Source of the DNA: Microvelia longipes
Lineage: Eukaryota; Arthropoda; Insecta; Hemiptera; Veliidae
Reading direction: 5' to 3'
Assembly: GCA_018340805.1 (NCBI GenBank)
Contig: JACMZG010001914.1
Span: 17,933,906-17,997,905 of the forward strand
DNA length: 64,000 bases
A program made the translations under genes and the position numbers. The notes under the pieces were generated by a model, which saw nothing but the letters and a program-made list of their open reading frames with translations, did no database searches and had not been told where the DNA came from. Shown in pieces: positions 45,501-53,915 of the stretch; position 1 is the first letter of the stretch, and every line of letters begins with the position of its first letter.

Positions 45501-48500
45501 AAATATAAATGACATAATATAATAATACGTATGATATCATGTATATTCCCGCAACTCTTAAATTTGGTGAATTCTGGTTCGTCTTATTTATCCTGAGGAC
45601 AAGCCCAGCAGAGATGATGAACGTAGCGAATCTGATGTGATGAGAAAAAGTTTTGAGGTTCTCCTTACTTGATGTTTAATAATTATTTAATTTTTTATTT
45701 CATGTTATAAAATTCCATTATTAACAATTACAAAAAAAGGAAAGTCCCTGTTTGGTTGTTATTATGTTTATTTTGTTTCTTTAAAACTTGGTCCTTTTGT
45801 TAAAATGGGAAAAAGAAACTTGTTAATTTGGTTAAAATTTATTTTTTAAAAAAACCCTTCATTTGGTTGTCCATTGCAGGTCATGGTCATGCTATTAATG
45901 AATTGAAATTTCATCCTAAAGAGCCAACAATTTTGTTATCTGTATCTAAAGATCATACTCTGAGATTATGGAATATTAAGACTGATGTTTGTATTGCTGT
46001 TTTTGGAGGTGTTGAGGGCCACAGAGATGAAGTTCTTTCTGCCGTAAGTTATCTGATAATTAGACTTCTTATCTAAGGTAAATTGTTGTGTATCTTTGCT
46101 TTTGAAATATTGAGCTCTACATTTTTACTCCTCATTTATATCCAAGGTTATAGAAAAATTATTGTGTTTGCCCTAAAAACCCTAAACCAAGGTTCCATCT
46201 GAATTATCTATTTCAGGTAGACAAGTATATCTATGGTTTTTGTTTGAACTTAAAAGTAAAGCTGCATAGAGTGTAGTCAGGGCCTGGATGGGTGACTGCA
46301 GGGAAGGAAAATAATGAATTTACTATTTGAGGATGAGGGAAACGAGTCCAAGGATGTGTTGCAAAACAATTAAAGGACTTGCTTATTCTGAGCACGAGCT
46401 AAGTGAGATTCTGAAGTTGGGAAGATGAGTGTAGCAAATCCGATGTGATGAGGAAAAGTTTCGAGGTTCCCAGTACCCAATTTTTTTCTGTGTAATTTGT
46501 CTCCGTGTAATTTTTTCCGCTACACTTTTTCCTGTGTATTTATTCTCCATGTAATTTTTTCCGTGTATTTTTTCTCTGTACTTATTTTCCTAGATTCAGA
46601 AAAAAGAGGAGTAAAGATCCTACTCTGTTTTCATATCTCTGACATATACATAAAACTATAGAAGTTTATTTCTTCTATGAACTTCTCAGGGTTGTCATAT
46701 TAAATTTCTAAAATCATTGCCAAACTTATCAATCTCTCTTTAGTAAGTACTCTTTTTTATTCTGGGATGACGCTGTCCAAGCTGCTTATCAAAGGACCGT
46801 CTTAAAGGCCTGCCAGGTCACTTTTAGCCCTGAAAAGAAGTACCTGCCACTCAATAACTGGTGTTCTTACTGGTCATCATTGGCTTAACTGCTATCTAAA
46901 CCTGATGGGACTGACAAGCAGTCCTAAATGCAGGCTATATATGGAGGACAAGGAAACTCCTTCACATTTCCTAAGCACTTGTTCTGCATTGACACATTTT
47001 AGGTAGCAGACCTTGGATCTTGCCATTGTTCCTTTAGAGGAACTTGTAGAACTACCCCTAAAAAAGTTGACGAGGAACTCTGTTAAGGAAAAACAGTACT
47101 CTTGACTCTTAACCTACAAATGCCTTATTTATTTTTTACAGGATTTTGATACTAAAGGTGACAGGATAATGTCTTGTGGCATGGATCATTCCCTAAAGCT
47201 TTGGAGGATAGATAAAGACTACATACAGGAAGCCATCAGAGAGTCATTCAATTCTGTCAAGTCATCTCGTCCATTTGATACCCTTAAAGAACATTTTCCT
47301 GACTTCTCAACTAGAGATATCCATAGAAATTATGTTGACTGCGTTAAATGGCTTGGGGATTTTGTTTTATCCAAAGTGAGTATATTTTTGTTAGAGTTTA
47401 CCAAAAACGTTACCTGTGTCCGCTCAGTTTTAGATTAATATGCATTAAATTAAACATTTTGAAGGAGGAATTATAGGTGATTATTGATTCTTATGAGGTA
47501 TTGTAACTAATTTTAGATCCATATCTTAGTTTGGATCAATGCCTAAATAATTGCAAGGTTGTTGACCTTATAGAGAATTTTTATGGCTTTAAAACTTTAG
47601 GTCATTGCCAAATTATAGTTTAACTGTTTTAAAGAATCTTACTTTTATCTTGAGTAAAGATTTAAAAAAAAAAATTTTTGAATTTTATTAAAGAAACCTT
47701 AAAAATTCTATTCCAATTTCCAACATTACCTGGTCAATTATTGACAAAATATACATGCTATATGCAACCTCTGCACAGTTAAGTATGGACAACCTACAAT
47801 CTGAATATTTAAGTTGTTGAATTTTTAAGAAGGTATTAGAGGAAAGTTTTAAAATAAATCAAATATATACAATAGATCAAATTTTTCAGGAATCGAGGTT
47901 TAAAACTTTTTGTCAGATGGATCAATTATGAGGTCTTTAGTATTGATTTTTCAGTCAATTTTAAAGCAATATTACTTAGGAGATTAATGGCAGTTTTCCT
48001 GCACTATTTTATAACTTACTTCTTACGTGTGCTTTTCTTGGAGTGTGCTAATTTAGGTTGAACAGGCTTTAATCCATTTGTGTGTGTGCAACACTGATAA
48101 ATAAATTTATACAACAAAAATGTTGTGTAAATTACATTTGTCCAGCATATGTTGTGATATAACATGTTATGTGATTCATTAATTAAAAGTGATTATAATT
48201 TATGTTCATCATAAATTAGTGTAATATAAGTCAAAATATAGTTATGACCTTACAATATGCTGAATTGTAATCACTTTGAAATTTTGAAAACTTCTATGTA
48301 AGAAAAACCAAATTTTATTACTTGGACCGCATTAACCAGAAACTGATCTATTTCTTAAGGACAGTCCCAAATAGATTATCTGAAGTGTAAGCAGCCATGA
48401 ACAATCATTTAAAAAGTATGGTCTTTTATTTGAAAACTATGTCACGCCTGACAAATGGTCGAACAAAATAAAACTGTTTATTATGTTTTTCATGCTATCA

Positions 48501-51022
48501 AACAAACAACAAAAAATCTTAGTAATTAAATGTTTTTACATTAAAATTAAGTCTAAAAAACTTTTCCTTTGTCATGAGCTAGGAAAAGAAATAAAATATA
48601 TTCAACTATTATTTTTAATGAGTAGTAAATATTCTCATTACCAAATATCCATGAATAAAAATCTTCTAAAACTCTTAAGAATATAAATTCGCTAAAATAG
48701 AAGTAGAGAAATAAAATTTTCACAGGTTGTTAACAAAATCTAGAAGTGTTGTTTAGTTAAAATCAACTAAAAAAATAAACACCTGTATTCCAGTTTGGTT
48801 TATTACCTTTTGAAAAAAAATTGTTTGGTATAAATCCTTGTAAGGCACAATAACAAATACGAAACCTGGCTAGAATGTTTCTCCCATGTGGTTTAAAACA
48901 GACTGTGACTTTCAAATATAAATGCAGCGTCTCTTTAAATAAATAATCTATAAATACAAAAGAAAGAGACAATATGAAGATTTTTCTAGAAGAAACCAGA
49001 AGCAATACTTGGAGGGGTTCCAAATTTGATGGATGGCTTTGATTTTTTAAATTAATTTTCTCTTTTGTTTATCTAAAATCTTGTGTGAGTCGTTTTTTAA
49101 CTTTTCTTTACATGTTTGTTTCAATTGATATAACTGCACTATATCATCATGATATTTATAGGTGTAAAATCCTTAGATAATATATATGTATGAATGTTTT
49201 TAGATTAGTGATTATTGTTTCCCATTTGTAAATATTTTAAAGAACTTGAGGCACTCCAGGGAATAAGAAAACATATATATTACACTTTTACCCGACTATG
49301 TATCGCCCCCTTCAGCCAGGGCATTATCAAGTAGCAAAAAAACAAATAGTAGAACTGCAAAAACATAATTTTAATTCGGAGAACAAACATGTTAAAGGCA
49401 AACATGTTGCCTTTTAATGATTTTATTTACGAAAAAGTTAATTTTTATACCGAGTTTAGCATGAGGTGGAGGGGACAGGACGCTTCTTTTCCTAGTTATC
49501 TTGTGTTATTAATTTATTGATATTTTTATGTTTCAGTCTTGTGAGAACTGTATAGTCTGTTGGAAACCTGGTAGATTAGAAGATAAAGATAATTTAAGAT
49601 CAAACGAAACAAATGTAACAATTCTGCATAGATTTGAATTTAAAGAATGTGAGATATGGTTTGTTCGCTTTGCTATGGATTTCTGGCAAAAGGTTTGTTC
49701 AAACCCCCTTTTAGTCCTGTAATTGAAATGAAAAGCAATTAGCTTAATTCAAGCAATTAAGATTTTATCTTCAATAAAGACGTTTTAATTGAACAAAAAC
49801 CTTTTCTAAAAAATATTACTTGACCTCATCTTTGAACCTCTTTGATTCTGGTTGACAGTAAAAACATAACAGTATTCCAATAACCCTCCAACAATAATAG
49901 TTTGTTGGAGGATTTACTCTTGTGGCGAATAAACTTCTAATTAGTGAAACAATGGTAGTTTTGCCAGAATTATGAACTGTTTCGCAAAAACACAATCTGA
50001 TACATATATTTTTATTTACTTATGGCTGGAAAATCTGTTGATTACCTTACTATTTGTAGCTAGGAAAGTAACATTTTGCTGAGCTGTCAAAAAAGCCAGG
50101 TTAAGAATTACCTGCACGATGAGATAAAGTTATATTTCAAATACTTGGGCTAAACTGACATGGCAGAAAAATCAAATTAATATCCCTGTCTGTTAAGTTT
50201 AGATTTGAAAATGTAGTTTATCGTAATTGTGGTTTCGTGATGTTAACTGTCTTCATTTTAAAATTTGACTATTTAGAATGGCTTGACTTGATTAGAAGTT
50301 TAATTTTTAACTAAATTTAAAATTAAATGTAGTAAATATTTAAAAAAAAAAAAAAAAAAGAAACAAAGTTATGATGGCTAAAGTTGAATAATGACTAGCA
50401 TTTATTTAAGTTACATTGCTAAACTCTTTTTCAAATATGTTTGTGCTTTTATCAAGTTTTAACTCAGATCAAATATTTTATGCAACTTGACAGAATAGGA
50501 ATTATTATAAACAATTACTTTTTTGTCTGCCTTAGCAGTTAAAATGTAAATTACCTTCTATGGCTTGGCCTTTGCAGATAATTTTTATAGCCTACCCTCT
50601 CGTCTAGTAATGTTTCATTGTCCTAAGTAGTAGCATAAAAACAAATATACTCTCGCACAATTATATTGTGACAACTAATATACTCTCGCACAATTATATT
50701 GTGACAACTGATATACCCTCGCACGATTATATAATGATAACATACTCCTTGTTGAAAATTGAATGGACTATTTCTATTAGTATTAATAATTATTTTACTT
50801 ATTTATTGATTTTTTCAGATTTTAGCTCTTGGTAATCAAATAGGAAAACTTTACGTCTGGGATTTAGATTGTGATGAATTTGGAAGGGCTCAAGTTATAA
50901 CTCTTTCTCACCCTCGGTGCACCTCAGCAGTAAGACAAACAGCTCTATCAAGGGATGGATCTGTTTTACTTTGTGTAACTGATGATTCCACTATATGGAG
51001 GTGGGATAAGATTCAACCCTGA
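40141..51022 (+). CDS. Eed/esc: Polycomb protein EED / extra sex combs, complete, eight exons, 421 aa
   Basis: EED is the WD40 propeller subunit of Polycomb repressive complex 2; it binds EZH2/E(z) and H3K27me3 and stimulates methylation in the nucleus. Exons: 40141-40203, 42232-42368, 43532-43703, 45193-45328, 45880-46043, 47142-47375, 49537-49692, 50819-51022, all GT-AG and in phase. Residues 1-65 are a Ser/Thr/Arg-rich tail ([14 protein letters not shown]). The propeller shows family signatures [101 protein letters not shown] and a final [11 protein letters not shown]. Length fits fly ESC and human EED (about 425-441). The aromatic cage maps to F79, Y130, W343 and F344; F replaces human Y365. 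The ATG used is the first in frame; a second Met follows at codon 3. Introns hold several transposons, and intron 2 holds the start exon of the opposite-strand WD40 gene. Confidence 0.97.
40411..41107. mobile_element. long-inverted-repeat MITE in Eed intron 1
   Basis: The left arm from TAAAGTGATGTAGAAAATCA, CAGTAGAGGTGGGGGCGCGG and GACACAGTAGTCCAACTCCC is the diverged reverse complement of the right arm ending GAGTCGGACCACTGTGTCCC, ACGCACCCACCCCTACTG, TTACATCACTTTA. Recognisable arms are about 70-80 bp or more; the middle is AT-rich. There are no coding domains. Confidence 0.6.
41590..41755. repeat. tandem duplication, unit about 82 bp
   Basis: TAGAAATGTTTTCTTCAC recurs 82 bases apart (41621 and 41703), with CTAAGAT-GTTGACC before it and GCTATTGAACAAGCCAACTC after it. 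The next element (hAT MITE) is inserted at the end of the second unit. Confidence 0.8.
41757..42132. mobile_element. hAT-type MITE with CAGTGGCGG termini and 8-bp target duplication
   Basis: It begins CAGTGCGGTTTCAGGGGGGG and ends GGTCTGCTGGAACCGCCACTG in reverse register, that is CAGTGGCGGTTCCAGCAG inverted. Flanks CTCTTAAT and CTCTTATA share six of eight bases, as expected for a hAT target duplication. Subterminal C/G runs (41794-41805, 42100-42108) pair as well. About 376 bp, non-coding, in Eed intron 1, ending 99 bp before exon 2. Confidence 0.82.
42232..42368 (+). CDS. Eed/esc: Eed exon 2
   Basis: Acceptor ATTTTTTTTAG, donor GTAAGT. Encodes [20 protein letters not shown] and a basic [13 protein letters not shown] patch before the propeller, likely for chromatin or nuclear targeting (inference). 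Ends two bases into Ser67. Confidence 0.92.
42479..42616 (-). CDS. WD40 gene, start exon (inside Eed intron 2)
   Basis: The ATG is at 42596-42594 and 39 codons plus one base follow, beginning [14 protein letters not shown] and ending PPPKDLTDE, then a GTAAAC donor at 42478. A good acceptor (TTTTATTGCAG) ends at 42617, so about 20 bases of 5' UTR may belong to this exon with a further non-coding exon upstream. The codon pattern is clean while the surroundings are AT-rich intron. The phase-1 end fits the next exon, which begins with AA before its own ATG. This is too short for most ORF filters. Confidence 0.72.
43532..43703 (+). CDS. Eed/esc: Eed exon 3
   Basis: First WD40 blade, [16 protein letters not shown] ... 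[15 protein letters not shown], containing cage residue F79. The donor GTATCC is weak but is required by phase and by the protein joining ADPD to LDENFY. Confidence 0.93.
43985..44100. repeat. short degenerate repeat of GCACACGGAAAAAAGTACA units (Eed intron 3)
   Basis: Three to five units of about 18 bases built from (A)5-6, TGCACAC or AGTACA. The reverse-complement type recurs in intron 5 at 46485-46600. Confidence 0.65.
45193..45328 (+). CDS. Eed/esc: Eed exon 4
   Basis: Acceptor GATTAG, donor GTGAAG. Second blade, [17 protein letters not shown] ... [16 protein letters not shown], with cage residue Y130. Ends one base into Gly170. Confidence 0.94.
45560..45670 (+). repeat. 5S-associated family, 3' end fragment (Eed intron 4)
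   Basis: TCCTGAGGACAAGC, ATGAACGTAGCGAATCTGAT, GTGATGAGAAAAAGTTTTGA: the terminal part without the 5S-like block. Confidence 0.55.
45880..46043 (+). CDS. Eed/esc: Eed exon 5
   Basis: Acceptor TTGCAG, donor GTAAGT. Third blade, [30 protein letters not shown], and the highly conserved [14 protein letters not shown]. Confidence 0.95.
46105..46485 (+). repeat. 5S-rRNA-like dispersed repeat (Eed intron 5)
   Basis: Hairpin terminus TCCTCATTTATATCCAAGGT, then AACCAAGGTTCCATCTGAAT. A 5S-like block at about 46250-46301 (AAGTAAAGCTGCATAGAG, TGTAGTCAGGGCC, TGGATGGGTGACTGCAGGG) is followed by ACGAGTCCAAGGATGTGTTG and the end motif GATGAGGAAAAGTTTCGAGG. Here the 5' module is short, so the 5S block lies near the left end. 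Confidence 0.7.
46485..46605. repeat. degenerate repeat of TTTTTTCCGTGTA units (Eed intron 5)
   Basis: Six or so units of TGTAATTTTTTCC/GTGTATTTTTTC follow directly on the 5S-like repeat. They are the reverse complement of the intron 3 array at 43985-44100. Confidence 0.6.
46770..47100 (+). pseudogene. non-LTR retrotransposon ORF2 C-terminus (Eed intron 5)
   Basis: One frame reads [58 protein letters not shown], then after a stop [20 protein letters not shown]. The order LLTGH...LMGL...C-x2-(C)...E-T-HFL-C is the tail downstream of RNase H in R1/Jockey-like elements. Two stops show it is dead. It ends about 40 bases before the exon 6 acceptor. Confidence 0.8.
47142..47375 (+). CDS. Eed/esc: Eed exon 6
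   Basis: Acceptor TTTACAG, donor GTGAGT, 78 codons. Blade end [18 protein letters not shown], then the loop [20 protein letters not shown] unique to EED proteins. Confidence 0.95.
47376..49536. other. Eed intron 6
   Basis: AT-rich, no recognisable element or nested gene on either strand. Confidence 0.4.
49537..49692 (+). CDS. Eed/esc: Eed exon 7
   Basis: Acceptor TTTCAG, donor GTTTGT, 52 codons. [16 protein letters not shown] and [15 protein letters not shown], with cage residues W343 and F344. Confidence 0.95.
50645..50742. repeat. 33-bp tandem repeat, three copies (Eed intron 7)
   Basis: ATACTCTCGCACAATTATAT occurs at 50647 and 50680 and, diverged (ATACCCTCGCACGATTATAT), at 50713. TTGTGACAACT separates the units. 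An A-run of 18 lies nearby at 50342-50359. Confidence 0.85.
50819..51022 (+). CDS. Eed/esc: Eed exon 8 with stop
   Basis: Acceptor TTTTCAG. Last blade, [20 protein letters not shown] ... [19 protein letters not shown] and [13 protein letters not shown], then TGA at 51020-51022. Confidence 0.95.
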   Translation: MLALGNQIGKLYVWDLDCDEFGRAQVITLSHPRCTSAVRQTALSRDGSVLLCVTDDSTIWRWDKIQP

Positions 51023-51188
51023 CCTCAGCATGACTCGTCTGATTAATAATGATACAAATGTTTAACTGATGTACTGCTGTTGTTCCTTAAAACATATCAT
51101 TTAAGATATGATATTACCAGTTACGTTTGATTTTTTTTTTACTTCAATAACTATTTTGATAATAGATAAGTTTTGGTGATCATTAGAA

Positions 51189-51194
51189 AATAAA
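51189..51194 (+). terminator. candidate Eed poly(A) signal
   Basis: AATAAA lies 167 bases after the Eed stop codon. A second AATAAA at 51465-51470 would give a longer 3' UTR. Which is used cannot be told from sequence. Confidence 0.55.
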
Positions 51195-51544
51195 TGTTAA
51201 ACAATTTTATTTTTATAACAAATTAGAGTGCCAAATCTTTTAATTATTTAAAGATTTAGATATGTAATGTAAAATTGACAATCTTAAATGGCATTAGAAA
51301 AAAATTAAATGTAAAATTATTTCTGTAAAAACATACTTTAACCAAAAATTTATATGAACAATAAAATATTTCTGGTTTTATTTAAAGTAGGAAACACAAA
51401 ATAGTATGTTACTATGTAGATTCTAATTGTACATTCTATTATTATACTTTTAGGTTTTATTTTAAATAAAGTTTTAACTTTAGAAACAATTTTAATGGTT
51501 TCATTATTATAGAAATTGACACTTGTATGTGGAATCACCTGAAA

Positions 51545-51765
51545 GTTTTAACTTTGCATTGTAGAGTCCCAGTGGTGTGTAGTTTAGCGTGTAAGTCTAC
51601 CATATGGAGTCTAGGTTTGATCCCCGGTTTTGGATGTTTTTAAGATAGATGGAAATCCTTTCACATGCCCTACTTTGAAAGGGATGTGTGTGTGTTCAAT
51701 GATGTGTGTGAGTTCAGTGTTCAAGCGATTACAATGTCAGGTACTTGTACTTGACCTTTATACAA
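51545..51765 (+). repeat. SINE-like element, family S1 (copy C) with tRNA-like head
   Basis: The head AGTCCCAGTGGTGTGTAGTT, TAGCGTGTAAGTCTACCATA, GGTTTGATCCCCGG has A-box and B-box positions of a tRNA-derived RNA polymerase III promoter. It is followed by the S1 body (GGAAATCCTTTCACATGCCC, TTTGAAAGGGATGTG, ACAATGTCAGGTACTTG). It lacks the last third seen in copies A and B. Located just past the Eed 3' end. Confidence 0.65.
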
Positions 51766-51774
51766 ACCACAACT

Positions 51775-52030
51775 TTATATTAATAAGTTGACATAATATA
51801 ATTGTGTTACAATGTTACATCTACAATCTAACAATGTCATCATTGATGGCTCGACATTATGTCGTGTCCCACTCTGTTTCGTTACGTCTAACTCATCACG
51901 GCACCAACATAGTCTAAACTCACTCTGACCTTCATTAAATTTCCGTATCATTTTGATACTATCGAGTTTTGCAAAACATGAATAGTTGACACAATTATAT
52001 TGTGTTTTCGATATATTTAATAACCAAAGC
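51775..52030. repeat. diverged fragment related to the 58-62 kb foldback arms
   Basis: CATCATTGATGGCTCGACAT, GTTTCGTTACGTCTAACTCA, TCATTTTGATACTATCGAGT, TTTGCAAAACATGAATAGTT follow the same order as 58870-59105. This shows the foldback sequence is a repeat family rather than a unique duplication. Confidence 0.6.
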
Positions 52031-52034
52031 ACAA

Positions 52035-53758
52035 GTAATCTTTTTTTTATAATTTTTTAAAGAAAATGTGCTACCACTTAGCATACACTGAGCTTCAAGT
52101 AGGTACAAATAATACTGTTCAGTATAATCTACAGGAATGTTATACCTATTTTCTTTGAAAAATTAAATAATAAGTTGTGACGCTACTTCTCAGGTTATTA
52201 TTAATATATCAAAAACTTAAGCAAGAAAGCACGAATTTCAAAGAAATTTGCCAGGCTTGCGGACCTCCACGCCAGAGTTTTGGGGTTTCGAAATGGCTAA
52301 AAATACAAAAGTATCATAATTAATTTATAAAATAACTATTATTTTTTATCTTAAACAATAATCATAATTTCTTAAAAATGTTACAATCACAAAAGAAAAA
52401 AAGTTTACAAAACAATTGGCTTGTCTTTTAGATCACCTAAAGCTCACTGGAGGATGGAATTACGTTACAAGATGGTTTTTATGTCTGTCTTGTAATTTAA
52501 TGGTTTTTACCTCTGAAGACTAAATTTGCCAAGCTCCTCCCTTACCAAATTGGTAGGGACTAAAGAGACTTCACTAATTCCACTAAACCTTCCCACATAT
52601 TACACTAAAAGCCCTGCCTTCATGTGGCTTGTCTCCTTTTTTACCAACCACAGACCCACTTAAGTTCTAATGAACCGGTTGATTCTCCGGTAAACTAAAA
52701 GATAAGCCAAGTATAAAACTAGTTAATTTAATAATGTAAATAAAAATGTGAGAAACAATTTTAATTAAAATCAAGGAAATTCACCACCTATTTCCTTTAT
52801 AAATAGCTTATTTTTTTATCAGTCAATCAACTCTTCAAAAACAAAGAAATGAACAGTCTAATGAAAGTTATTTTCATTAGACAAACATAATGAAAATAAC
52901 TTCATATGAATAGAAGTCATTTCAATTTATACTTCTCTTCAATAAATACTTAAACTTAAATTATCTTAAAAATTAAATTAAAACATAATGTTCAGCACAA
53001 GCAAGTATTGCATCAGGGTTTTCTTAAATTCGCCCAACTAGTGATAATTTTAATTTTCTTTATTATTAAAGAAAACGTAGGATATAAGTATAAAAAAATT
53101 ATTTACTTCATTACACAGCTACTTTTATCAAGGTAAAAAAAAGGAAGACAATAAACGTATAACTACTACTTCAGCGATACCAGGTATCTGGCAATACTAA
53201 CAAGTTTAGAACTGTTCATAAAAGATCTGTTTCTGTGAACTTACTTGTTACAGTAATTACAAAAGGCAGTACTGCAGCTCTAATCCAATCCTATAGAAGA
53301 ACCATAGCTTTAAGAAACTATTTACATTATTTGCAAAGTGCTAAACAAAATTATCTAAATATAGTTGAAAATTGGTTTTCTTACAGTGTGATCTAACTAG
53401 TGATATGGTTAAAAAAAGAAAATTAGATTTTTTGAATTAATTTAAGGCATTAATTTAATTTTACTTGTTTGTTTTATAAAGGGAGAGAGGGAAATGGTTA
53501 AAAAATCTCATCAGAAAAAATAAATTTGTTCACAACAATGAAAGGCCAGTGTTCAATTTTCTGATATTTTAGAAATATTTAATGGACACATTTGACTTCA
53601 AAACCTTCTCTGATAACATTGTTGTTTAGTAAAAATCTACCATAATAGTTTTAAGTACACTAAAAAAATAGTTACATAATGTGTTATGAACAGAAGTAAA
53701 TTTAGTTACAATTTTTTCACATATTTACACAATTAGGTTATAAATTGTTACAGTTCGG
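52035..53758. other. intergenic region between converging Eed and PDIA6
   Basis: A forward CATGCGGACC-type module is at 52215-52275 (TTTGCCAGGCTTGCGGACC, TCCACGCCAGAG). At 52600-52700 there is a reverse fragment sharing CCGGTTGATT / TAACCACAGACC wording with the arms of the 18.6-19.5 kb inverted repeat. The rest is AT-rich without features. Confidence 0.4.
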
Positions 53759-53915
53759 TTATAATTCATCTTTATCTAAATCTACATCAGAGAGATCAAT
53801 GTCTTCTTCTTGAGGTAATTCTCCGTCTTTACCGTCCCATGGCGTCTGGTTCAAAATTTCTGGTATTTTGGCTCCTTTAACTGGTGCTGTTGATCCGCGT
53901 CCATATGATAAATCC
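53759..53915 (-). CDS. PDIA6: PDIA6 last exon with KDEL
   Basis: Acceptor TTATTTAG at 53916. Encodes [40 protein letters not shown], ending LDKDEL and TAA at 53761-53759. KDEL is the ER retrieval signal. Confidence 0.95.
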
